DNA of 64,000 nucleotides from JAPHTQ01 sp050288165. GTDB lineage: Bacteria > Pseudomonadota > Gammaproteobacteria > Thiohalomonadales > Thiohalomonadaceae. Where the stretch lies: assembly GCA_050288165.1 (NCBI GenBank), contig JBNKDG010000003.1, positions 186,001 to 250,000 on the forward strand, in the 5' to 3' direction. Under the pieces are notes generated by a model that ran no database searches, was not told the origin of the DNA, and saw nothing but the letters and a program-made list of their open reading frames with translations. Below are positions 56,625-63,264 of the stretch, piece by piece (position 1 is the first letter of the stretch; the number at the start of each line of letters is the position of its first letter). Made by a program: the position numbers and the translations under genes.

Positions 56625-57385
56625 TGCGTCGTTATCGATTGCCGATTCTGGGTATCGCGGCGTACCTGATTTTCCTTCTGATGCTCTTTCCGGCCTCGAC
56701 CGCCTGGGTGTGGTTTTCGCCCAAGGGTAGTCCGCTACAACTGCAGGGCATCAGCGGCTCTATCTGGCAGGGAGATGCGGCAGCGGCAAGCTGGCGCGGT
56801 CAGGCCATTGGCACCCTGCACTGGGATCTGAAACTTCTGCCGCTCTTGCTGGGTAAGCTGGGTGCAGGTTTCTCGCTCCAGTCGGCACAGGGTTACCTGC
56901 AGGGCGAGGCTCGCGCACCACTCGCTTTTGGCTCCATTCAACTAGCCGATCTGAAAGGGCAATTCCCGTTGGCTGAGATCATGCCGTTGATGCCACGCAT
57001 GCCGATCCCGGTCGGTTTGGCCGGTACAGCATCGCTTGATATCCCCCAGCTGGGGGTCGATCTGGCTACCCTGGCGGTTTATGCCGAGGGGCGTCTCAAC
57101 TGGCATGGCGCGGAAGTCCTTTCGCCACAGGCTTTCAAAATGGGCAACCTGCAGGCAGATATCACCACCGACGATAAAGGTGTGGTGGCAGCACAACTCA
57201 AGGATATGGGGGGCTCGCTGAAACTGGAGGCGCAATTCCAGCTCAGGCCTGATCGTAGCTACAGCCTGAGTGGCACGGTCGCCACAGGCGCTGGCGCGGA
57301 GGCCTCGTTACAACAGGCCCTGGCCTGGCTGGGGAAAGCGGACGCTGGCGGCAAACATCGCCTGAACCTGAACGGCAAGCTGTAG
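56624..57385 (+). CDS. gspN: type II secretion system protein GspN
   Basis: GspN is an accessory T2SS protein present in some lineages; its role is not well defined. The 253 residues show one N-terminal membrane helix (about 5-25), then a periplasmic domain with LQLQGISGSIWQGDAA and LHWDLKLLPLLLGKLGAGF, family-like features. It is the last gene of the operon. I see no clear terminator before the next gene, which lies 45 nt away. Confidence 0.9.
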   Translation: MRRYRLPILGIAAYLIFLLMLFPASTAWVWFSPKGSPLQLQGISGSIWQGDAAAASWRGQAIGTLHWDLKLLPLLLGKLGAGFSLQSAQGYLQGEARAPLAFGSIQLADLKGQFPLAEIMPLMPRMPIPVGLAGTASLDIPQLGVDLATLAVYAEGRLNWHGAEVLSPQAFKMGNLQADITTDDKGVVAAQLKDMGGSLKLEAQFQLRPDRSYSLSGTVATGAGAEASLQQALAWLGKADAGGKHRLNLNGKL

Positions 57386-57430
57386 CGACCACGGTTGTCA
57401 TGGCGCTCAACTCCTCCTTATACTTGCCCT

Positions 57431-57871
57431 ATGACCACCAACAGCAGTGAAAAGCAGCAAACTCGACAGGCCGTAGAGGCAATGCTGTCGGCGCGCGGGA
57501 TCCTACCTACCTCGCAGCGCAGACAGATCGCCGAGGTGCTTTTCGCTCGAGATCAGCACGTGACCGCCGAGCAGTTGCATGATCAGGTCCGTCATGCCGG
57601 ATACCGCGTCTCCAAGGCGACGATCTACAACACTCTCTCCCTGTTCAGCCAGAACGGGCTGTTGCGGCCCATTACCGTGGAAGGGACGGCAACCTTCTAC
57701 GACTCCAACACCAGTCATCACCACCATCTCTTCAATCTCGACAGCGGTGAGCTTGTCGATCTGAACGAAGCGCTCTTACCTGATTCCGAAACCCTGAAAG
57801 GGAGTTTGCCCGACGGCACCCGTGTCGCGGCAGTGGATCTGGTGATACGCATCAAAAATATCGCCTCCTGA
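57431..57871 (+). CDS. Fur-superfamily regulator without cysteines, Irr/PerR-like
   Basis: A 146-residue DNA-binding regulator: winged-helix N-terminal domain with recognition helix VSKATIYNTLSLFSQNGLL (about 60-78), then a dimer domain with four consecutive histidines, His96-99 (TSHHHHLFNL). It has no cysteine at all, so it lacks the structural CxxC zinc site of true Fur and PerR. The HHH-type motif and missing cysteines are features of Irr, the haem/iron-responsive branch. I prefer Irr-like to Fur. It starts at ATG 57431; an open stretch upstream looks unconserved. It is followed by a palindrome and a peroxidase gene that it may control. Confidence 0.88.
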   Translation: MTTNSSEKQQTRQAVEAMLSARGILPTSQRRQIAEVLFARDQHVTAEQLHDQVRHAGYRVSKATIYNTLSLFSQNGLLRPITVEGTATFYDSNTSHHHHLFNLDSGELVDLNEALLPDSETLKGSLPDGTRVAAVDLVIRIKNIAS

Positions 57872-57915
57872 TTCTGAGTGTTTTGCCATTTCTTGATCTG
57901 CCTCATGGTTATAGA

Positions 57916-57932
57916 TTTAGAATAATTCTAAA
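57916..57932. promoter_or_regulatory. palindromic operator, Irr/ICE-like box
   Basis: TTTAGAAT-A-ATTCTAAA is a perfect 17-bp inverted repeat, 160 bp before the peroxidase start. From memory it matches the iron control element bound by Irr in alphaproteobacteria (TTTAGAA...TTCTAAA). It is the best candidate operator for the neighbouring Irr-like protein. Confidence 0.7.
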
Positions 57933-58076
57933 ACTGAATGCGCCTGACACAGGGATGTCGTGGCGCTGTCCTTCAACGGAGTCGGCTAGCGGCATCTTTC
58001 CCTGTCGGGTGAAAAGAACTTCCCCCATATCCGTCTGGACCCTGTCCGTCGGTGACTAACTGAAAGGTGCTGAAAT

Positions 58077-59066
58077 ATGGAAATGAAATTTGCTGCACTT
58101 CCGCTCATGTTACTGAGCCTGTCTGTGGCCAGTTTGCAGGCTGCTGAGCCGATAGAGCCGATCAAGCCTGTGAGCAAGATTAATCTTGGCGAAGTGGAAC
58201 TGGGTAAAAAGCTCTATTTCGATCCACGACTCTCCAAATCCGGTTTTATCTCCTGTAACTCCTGCCACAACCTGAGTATGGGTGGCACCGACAACCTGAA
58301 AACTTCGATTGGACACAACTGGCAGCAGGGACCGATCAACGCACCGACTGTGCTCAATTCGAGTATGAATCTGGCTCAGTTCTGGGACGGTCGTGCCAAG
58401 GACCTGCAGGCCCAGGCGGGCGGTCCTATTGCCAATCCGGGAGAGATGGGTTTCACCCATAAGCTCGCCGTTGAAGTGCTTGAATCGATCCCGGAATACG
58501 TTGTTGAGTTCAAGCAGGTCTACGGTACCGACAGAATCACTATTGATGAGGTCACCGCGGCGATCGCTGAATTTGAGAAAACCCTGGTGACACCTAACTC
58601 CCGCTTCGATCAATGGTTGTTGGGTGACAAGGCGGCGCTGAATACAACCGAAATGGCAGGATACAATCTGTTCAAATCCAGTGGCTGCACAGCCTGTCAT
58701 AACGGCGCCGCGGTCGGCGGGAACTCGTACCAGAAAATGGGCGTGGTTAAACCCTACAAGGCCAAGAGCCCTGCCGAAGGACGAAGCGCGGTCACGGGCA
58801 AGGACGCAGATCGATTTATGTTCAAGGTGCCGACCCTGCGTAATGTGGAACTGACCTATCCCTATTTCCACGATGGCCAGGCCGAGACGCTGACTGATGC
58901 GGTGGATACCATGGGACAGATCCAGTTGGGCAAGAAGTTCAGCAACAAGGAGAACGCACAAATCGTCGCTTTCCTGAAAACACTGACTGGTGATCAGCCC
59001 GCTTTCCAGATGCCGATCTTGCCGCCTTCAACGGATAAGACGCCCAGACCGAAGCCTTTTGATTGA
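58077..59066 (+). CDS. di-heme cytochrome c peroxidase
   Basis: A periplasmic enzyme that reduces hydrogen peroxide with electrons from cytochrome c. The 329 residues start with a signal peptide (cut after LQAA, about 23). The two c-type haem motifs are Cys60-NSCH (peroxidatic site) and Cys204-TACH (electron-entry site). The regions GHNWQQGPINAPTVLNS and FMFKVPTLRNVELTYPYFHDG are typical of the CcpA/MauG family. The start ATG 58077 could also be the ATG two codons later. A terminator follows immediately. Control by the Irr-like regulator is inferred. Confidence 0.95.
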   Translation: MEMKFAALPLMLLSLSVASLQAAEPIEPIKPVSKINLGEVELGKKLYFDPRLSKSGFISCNSCHNLSMGGTDNLKTSIGHNWQQGPINAPTVLNSSMNLAQFWDGRAKDLQAQAGGPIANPGEMGFTHKLAVEVLESIPEYVVEFKQVYGTDRITIDEVTAAIAEFEKTLVTPNSRFDQWLLGDKAALNTTEMAGYNLFKSSGCTACHNGAAVGGNSYQKMGVVKPYKAKSPAEGRSAVTGKDADRFMFKVPTLRNVELTYPYFHDGQAETLTDAVDTMGQIQLGKKFSNKENAQIVAFLKTLTGDQPAFQMPILPPSTDKTPRPKPFD

Positions 59067-59082
59067 GTTTTGTAGGGATGAA

Positions 59083-59112
59083 AAAAGGCCACCCAATAAT
59101 GGGTGGCCTTTT
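59083..59112 (+). terminator. terminator after cytochrome c peroxidase
   Basis: AAAAGGCCACCC-AATAAT-GGGTGGCCTTTT, a perfect 12-bp stem with flanking A and T runs, so it can act in both directions. It resembles the ssrA terminator 170 bp downstream. Confidence 0.92.
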
Positions 59113-59118
59113 AGTTTT

Positions 59119-59135
59119 TGGTGGAGGCGGCGGGA
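59119..59135 (-). repeat. second copy of the tmRNA 3' end
   Basis: TGGTGGAGGCGGCGGGA repeats the last 17 bases of ssrA (59288-59304) exactly, 169 bp away and in the same orientation, again next to an AAAAGGCCACCCA hairpin. The 3' end of ssrA is a known integration site for genomic islands, so this may be an attachment-site scar; a local duplication is also possible. Confidence 0.85.
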
Positions 59136-59253
59136 CTACTCGGCCCAATAGATGGGCCTCGCCCTGCGGGCCGTCGTCGCTCCGCTCCGACGTTCTTCGG
59201 CACTTGCCAGTGCCTCGTCAAACCCGCTACGCGGGTTCGTTATTCCCGAATGT
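59136..59253. other. GC-rich hairpin-dense segment between the ssrA 3'-end copies
   Basis: About 118 bp with several small palindromes: GGGCC...GGCCC-type pairings near 59142-59172, CGGCACTTGCCAGTGCC around 59200-59215, and AACCCGCTACGCGGGTT at 59221-59237. No credible gene; open frames here are read-through of the structured DNA. Confidence 0.4.
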
Positions 59254-59281
59254 AAAAAGGCCACCCATTGGGTGCCCTTTT
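59254..59281 (-). terminator. ssrA terminator
   Basis: Read on the minus strand, CACCC-AAT-GGGTG extended by AAAAGGG/CCTTTT after one mismatch, then TTTTT. It lies seven bases beyond the tmRNA CCA end. Confidence 0.85.
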
Positions 59282-59287
59282 GTTGTG

Positions 59288-59650
59288 TGGTGGAGGCGGC
59301 GGGAATCGAACCCGCGTCCGCAAGTCCTCCGCCATCGGCTCTACATGCTTATCCTGTCTATTGTTTTAACCGGCAGCAACCCGACGGGCAGGGCCAACTG
59401 ACGGCGATTCCGGTAAAGGTTTAACGAATCCACCCCGAACAAGTTTCATCGCGATCCTGTGAGCATGACCCCTGGTTCCCGAGTGCACAGGCACAGGCCC
59501 GGCCAGAGGGCACCCTACTGGGTATTAAGCAGCGAGTGCGTAGTTGTCGTCGTTGGCAACTATGATTTTGCAGATGTGATTTACGAGGATCTCTGCATCC
59601 TCGGCATGCACCTCAGGTTTCGCTACCCACGTCGAAGCCAGGTCGCCCCC
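59288..59650 (-). ncRNA. ssrA: transfer-messenger RNA (tmRNA)
   Basis: tmRNA rescues stalled ribosomes and tags the unfinished protein for degradation. The 5' end GGGGGCGACCTGGCTTCGACG pairs with the 3' end CGCCTCC-ACCA to form the tRNA-like acceptor, and the TTCGATTCCC T-loop is present. The tag frame (59557 to 59525) codes ANDDNYALAA and then TAA; the ALAA end is the ClpXP/FtsH signal. At 363 nt the size is usual. It lies downstream of smpB on the same strand with its own promoter. Confidence 0.96.
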
Positions 59651-59667
59651 ATTGGTTAACATTGGGC

Positions 59668-59696
59668 ATTCTACGGATGGAAAGGTTCCCTGTCGA
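59668..59696 (-). promoter_or_regulatory. ssrA promoter
   Basis: On the minus strand, TCGACA (59696-59691, five of six) , a 17-bp spacer and TAGAAT (59673-59668, five of six). Start is expected near 59661, giving an 11-nt 5' extension for RNase P to remove. The -35 box lies six bases after the smpB stop. Confidence 0.75.
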
Positions 59697-59701
59697 CGCA
59701 A

Positions 59702-60184
59702 TCAGGCATTTTTCATGATGCGCTGTTTCTCGCGCTGCCAGTCGCGCTCTTTCTCGCTGGCCCGTTTGTCGTGCTTCTGCTTGCCTTTGGCGAGGCCGAC
59801 CTCTGCCTTGGCACGACCCTTCTTCCAGTAGAGGGAGAGGGCGATCAGGGTGTAGCCCTTGCGTTCCACCGCGCCGATCATCTTGTCGATCTCTTCGCGG
59901 TGCAGCAGCAGTTTGCGTACCCGGGTCGATTCCGGCTTGATGTGGGTGGAGGCGGTCTGCAGCGGATTGATCTGCAGGTTGGAGATCCACGCCTCGCCGT
60001 CTTTGATGAAGACGTAGCTGTCCACCAGCTGTACCTTGCCGGCACGCAGGCTCTTTACTTCCCAGCCTTCCAGTACCAGCCCCGCCTCCATCTTGTCTTC
60101 GATGAAGAAGTCGTGGCGTGCCTTTTTGTTGGTGGCGATGGTACTGGATCCAACGCCTTTTACGCTTTTACTTGTTTTAGCCAT
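59702..60184 (-). CDS. smpB: SsrA-binding protein SmpB
   Basis: SmpB binds tmRNA and brings it to stalled ribosomes, acting as the missing anticodon arm. The 160 residues include NKKARHDFFIEDKMEAGLVL, GWEVKSLRAGKVQL and LLLHREEIDKMIGAVERKGYTLI, and the basic C-terminal tail (SEKERDWQREKQRIMKNA) that reaches into the mRNA channel. It lies directly upstream of ssrA on the same strand. Confidence 0.97.
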   Translation of the reverse strand: MAKTSKSVKGVGSSTIATNKKARHDFFIEDKMEAGLVLEGWEVKSLRAGKVQLVDSYVFIKDGEAWISNLQINPLQTASTHIKPESTRVRKLLLHREEIDKMIGAVERKGYTLIALSLYWKKGRAKAEVGLAKGKQKHDKRASEKERDWQREKQRIMKNA

Positions 60185-60295
60185 AGCGGCGCATTATAGG
60201 CGATATCTTCTCCATGGAGCAGTAGCAAGTCCCTTTGGTTGAGCCAAAAGCGGATATGGCAGACAATGTCGGCACAAAAATTTTGGGGGAGAGAT

Positions 60296-61678
60296 ATGGC
60301 AGAGAGACGCAAGTCCATTCACGGGCAGTGGTCGGGGCGTTGGGCCTTCATCCTGGCTGCGACAGGTTCTGCGGTCGGTCTGGGTAATATCTGGAAGTTT
60401 CCATACATCACCGGTCAGAACGGTGGTGGGGCCTTTGTCCTGGTCTATCTGCTCTGTATCGCCATTGTCGGTATTCCCATCATGATCGCAGAAATCATGC
60501 TGGGGCGTCGTGGTCGACGCAGCCCGATCAACACCATGCGACATCTGGCGCTGGAAGAGCGCGCGCATCCCAACTGGCAATATCTTGGCTGGGCCGGGGT
60601 CGTTGCCGGTTTTATCATCCTCTCCTACTACTCGGTGATCGCCGGTTGGGCGGTGGCCTATGTTTTCCGTACGGCATCGGGGCTGTTTAGTGGTGCGACG
60701 CCCGAGGCGGTCGGGTCGACCTTCTCTGCGCTGGTATCCGATCCCGAGCGGCTGCTGGCCTGGCATACCATCTTTATGGTGATGACTCTGGTAGTGGTCT
60801 CGCGCGGTGTGCGCAGTGGTCTGGAGCATGCGGTGCGTTACCTGATGCCCGCGCTGTTTGTGATACTGCTGATTCTGGTGGGCTATGCACTGAGTACCGG
60901 TTACTTCATCGATGGTCTCAGTTTTCTCTTCACTCCCAATTTCTCTGCCCTGACCGGCAGTTCAGTGCTGGTGGCTTTGGGTCATGCCTTCTTCACCCTG
61001 AGCCTGGGGATGGGGGCGATCATGGTCTACGGTTCCTACCTGCCAAAACACACCTCCATCGTGAAAACCTCGGTAGTGATCGCCGGGATGGATACCTTGG
61101 TGGCACTGCTGGCGGGTATGGCGATCTTTCCCATTGTCTTTGCCAACGGTCTGCAGCCCGCGTCTGGCCCGGGCCTGATCTTCCAGACCCTGCCGATCGC
61201 CTTCGGCCATATGGCCGGCGGGACCTTTTTCGGCATGCTCTTCTTTATCCTGCTGACCTTTGCTGCCTGGACCTCGGCGATTTCCCTGCTGGAGCCGATG
61301 GTGGCCTGGATGGTGGAGAATCACGGCTTCAACCGCGTCTCTGCCACTGTCTGGTCGGGACTGGGAAGCTGGGTACTCGGATTGGCTTCGATCTTCTCCT
61401 TTAACATCTGGGCCGATTTCAAACCGCTGGGTTTTATCAGCCACTTTGCCGACAAGACAGTTTTCGATCTGCTGGACGGTTTGACCGCCAACATCATGTT
61501 GCCTCTGGGCGGATTGCTGATTGCGGTGTTTGCCGCCTGGCAGATGAGCCGTCGCACCTGCCGCGAGGAACTGGAACTGGAAGAGGGGCTGCTGTTCAGG
61601 ACATGGTATTTTGTCATCCGCTATATCAGTCCGCTGGCGGTGGCCATCATCTTCCTTAACGTTATCGGTATTATCTAA
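60296..61678 (+). CDS. NSS/SNF-family sodium-dependent transporter
   Basis: A 460-residue inner-membrane symporter of the neurotransmitter:sodium symporter family (LeuT fold), likely taking up an amino acid or related compound with sodium. About 11-12 helices; helix 1 has the unwound sodium/substrate site GSAVGLGNIWKFPY, followed by QNGGGAFVLVYLLC. The substrate cannot be predicted. I start at ATG 60296 with GGGGGAGAG upstream; the 19 extra codons of the longer frame lack a ribosome site. It is divergent from smpB. Confidence 0.9.
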   Translation: MAERRKSIHGQWSGRWAFILAATGSAVGLGNIWKFPYITGQNGGGAFVLVYLLCIAIVGIPIMIAEIMLGRRGRRSPINTMRHLALEERAHPNWQYLGWAGVVAGFIILSYYSVIAGWAVAYVFRTASGLFSGATPEAVGSTFSALVSDPERLLAWHTIFMVMTLVVVSRGVRSGLEHAVRYLMPALFVILLILVGYALSTGYFIDGLSFLFTPNFSALTGSSVLVALGHAFFTLSLGMGAIMVYGSYLPKHTSIVKTSVVIAGMDTLVALLAGMAIFPIVFANGLQPASGPGLIFQTLPIAFGHMAGGTFFGMLFFILLTFAAWTSAISLLEPMVAWMVENHGFNRVSATVWSGLGSWVLGLASIFSFNIWADFKPLGFISHFADKTVFDLLDGLTANIMLPLGGLLIAVFAAWQMSRRTCREELELEEGLLFRTWYFVIRYISPLAVAIIFLNVIGII

Positions 61679-61692
61679 GTCGCGGAGTCTGT

Positions 61693-62130
61693 GTGAGTTC
61701 AATCAGTAAAAATGCACTGGTGCCCTACAGTGCGGCAGAGATGTTCAGTTTGGTGAATGATATCGAATCCTATTCCCAGTTTTTGCCCTGGTGCCGTTCA
61801 TCGGAAGTGCTCTCCGCCAATGAAGATGAAATACGCGCCACTATCGAGATCGCACACGGTAGCCTGCGCAAGTCTTTTACCACCTGTAATCGCCTGCAAA
61901 AGAACAAAATGATCGAGATGCGTCTGGAGCAGGGACCGTTCAAACACCTGGAAGGTTTCTGGCGCTTTGATACCCTTGGTGAACGGGCCTGCAAGGTTTC
62001 GCTGGATCTCGATTTCGAGTTTTCCAGTAAGTTGGTGGGGTTGGCGATGGGACCGGTGTTCAGTCAGATCGCCAATACCCTGGTGGATGCCTTCTCCAAA
62101 CGCGCGGTGGATGTCTATGGAAAAGAGTAA
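61693..62130 (+). CDS. ratA: RatA, START/COQ10-domain protein
   Basis: A 145-residue START-like (polyketide cyclase/COQ10) protein. In E. coli RatA was described as a toxin blocking 70S assembly, while homologues of COQ10 bind ubiquinone; the true role here is open. Motifs: VPYSAAEMFSLVNDIESYSQFLPWCRSSEV (residues 10-39, cited in part) and LEGFWRF. The start is GTG with GGAG five bases upstream. It overlaps ratB by 14 bases. The order ssrA-smpB-...-ratA-ratB is conserved. Confidence 0.92.
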   Translation: MSSISKNALVPYSAAEMFSLVNDIESYSQFLPWCRSSEVLSANEDEIRATIEIAHGSLRKSFTTCNRLQKNKMIEMRLEQGPFKHLEGFWRFDTLGERACKVSLDLDFEFSSKLVGLAMGPVFSQIANTLVDAFSKRAVDVYGKE

Positions 62131-62434
62131 AACGATTCAGGTGGAAGTGGCCTACGCGAAGCCTGATATTCAGGTGATTGTACCGGTCGCGGTAGAAGAG
62201 GGCGCCAGTATTGCTACGGCGATTCACCGTTCAGGTCTGCTCGAGCGTTTCCCCGAGATCGATCTGGAAACGGTCAAGGTCGGTATCTTCGGCAAGCTGA
62301 GTAAGCAGGATACAGCGCTGCGGGCCAAGGATCGGGTAGAGATCTACCGGCCGCTGATCGCCGATCCCAAAGAGGTGCGGAAGCAGCGAGCTGCTGAGGG
62401 AAAAACGATGAAAAAAGGCGGCGATTCTGCTTAG
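62117..62434 (+). CDS. ratB: RatB/RnfH-family ubiquitin-fold protein
   Basis: A 105-residue protein of the RnfH family with a ubiquitin-like fold (VEVAYAKPDIQVIVPVAVEE, IATAIHRSGLLERFPEIDL, VGIFGKLSKQDTALRAKDRVEIYRPL). The function is poorly defined; it is the usual partner of ratA. ATG 62117 overlaps the end of ratA. The last four bases overlap the end of bamE on the other strand. Confidence 0.92.
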   Translation: MEKSKTIQVEVAYAKPDIQVIVPVAVEEGASIATAIHRSGLLERFPEIDLETVKVGIFGKLSKQDTALRAKDRVEIYRPLIADPKEVRKQRAAEGKTMKKGGDSA

Positions 62435-62769
62435 AGCTTGGGCTCCAGGCTCGGATTTTCCTTTTCCGGTATCTTTCCCGCCCGTTCGATGCGTGCCAGT
62501 TTGCTGCCCTTGAATAGCAGGGTGACCCGGTAGCGCTCTTCCAGTTGGTTCCCTTTACTCATGCTGAAATAGTAATCCCAGCGATTGGCGTGAAACGGAT
62601 CGGTGAGCAGTGGTGTGCCGAGGATGGCGCGCACTTGTTGCGCATCCATACCGGTTTTCACCCTGGCCAGTTGTGCTTCGGTGACCACATTTCCCTGTTG
62701 GATGTCGATTTTATGGGCGCAGGCGGCCAGTGTCAGGGCTGCCAGAAAGTAAATGAGACTCTTTTGCAT
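62431..62769 (-). CDS. bamE: outer-membrane assembly lipoprotein BamE
   Basis: BamE is a small lipoprotein of the BAM complex that inserts barrel proteins. In 112 residues: lipoprotein signal with lipobox LTLAAC (Cys18), then KIDIQQGN and the conserved RVKTGMDAQQVRAILGTPLLTDPFHANRWDYYFS region (cited in part). ATG 62769 is chosen because the lipobox then sits correctly; the frame open further upstream crosses fur. It is divergent from fur with only 40 bp between starts. Confidence 0.95.
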   Translation of the reverse strand: MQKSLIYFLAALTLAACAHKIDIQQGNVVTEAQLARVKTGMDAQQVRAILGTPLLTDPFHANRWDYYFSMSKGNQLEERYRVTLLFKGSKLARIERAGKIPEKENPSLEPKL

Positions 62770-62792
62770 TTCGATTAAGCCGGGTCGATAAT
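62764..62792 (+). promoter_or_regulatory. putative fur promoter
   Basis: TTGCAT (62764-62769), a 17-bp spacer and GATAAT (62787-62792, five of six). The -35 box overlaps the bamE start codon on the other strand. Start near 62799 would leave an 11-nt leader for ATG 62810. Confidence 0.5.
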
Positions 62793-62809
62793 GGGGCGCA
62801 TGATACACA

Positions 62810-63262
62810 ATGACAGAGCAGGCGGCGAGCAGCATGGGCGGATTAGGTAGCAAGGAACTGAAAGAGGCGGGCCTCAAAGCGACCCTGCCACGGTTGAAGA
62901 TCCTGCAGATTTTGGAGAATTCCTCGACTCGCCATCTGAGCGCCGAGGACATCTACCGTGCGCTACTGGAGTCGGGCGAGGATGTTCCCATTGCCACTAT
63001 CTACCGCGTGTTGACCCAGTTCGAGAGCGCCGGTCTGGTGGCGCGGCACAAGTTTGAAGGTGAACACTCGGTATTTGAGCTCAACGAAGGCTCTCATCAT
63101 GATCACATCCTCTGCATAGAGTGCGGCAGGGTAGAAGAGTTCGTCGACGAGACTATCGAAAAGCGGCAAAAGGCCATTGCCGCAGAGCACGGCTTTAGCA
63201 TGACCGACCACAGCCTGATCATTCAGGGGATCTGTACAGCCTGCCAGAAGAAAAAGGGCTGA
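62810..63262 (+). CDS. fur: ferric uptake regulator Fur
   Basis: Fur represses iron uptake genes when loaded with Fe2+. The 150 residues have the DNA-binding domain (AGLKATLPRLKILQILE, DVPIATIYRVLTQFESAGLV), the metal-site motif EGSHHDHILCIECGRVEEF and two zinc-type cysteine pairs, Cys102/105 and Cys142/145. This contrasts with the cysteine-free paralogue at 57431. The start ATG 62810 has no clear ribosome site; ATG 62834 (GGCGGCGAG upstream) is possible. It is convergent with recN, two bases apart. Confidence 0.96.
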   Translation: MTEQAASSMGGLGSKELKEAGLKATLPRLKILQILENSSTRHLSAEDIYRALLESGEDVPIATIYRVLTQFESAGLVARHKFEGEHSVFELNEGSHHDHILCIECGRVEEFVDETIEKRQKAIAAEHGFSMTDHSLIIQGICTACQKKKG

Positions 63263-63264
63263 TA

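Noticed and set aside
59119..59135. Second tRNA or tmRNA gene
   Set aside because: Only 17 bases of the 3' end are repeated; no T-loop, acceptor 5' half or tag frame follows.
59063..59424. Plus-strand open frames ending in VVEAAGIEPASA- or WWRRRESNPRPQ-like peptides
   Set aside because: They are read-through of the tmRNA 3' end and its duplicate on the opposite strand; this peptide type is a known artefact of tRNA-like sequences.
61693..62434. ratA-ratB as an active toxin-antitoxin pair
   Set aside because: The names come from a proposed toxicity of RatA, but the fold is START/COQ10-like and the pair is a conserved housekeeping neighbour; the sequence does not show a toxin-antitoxin role.
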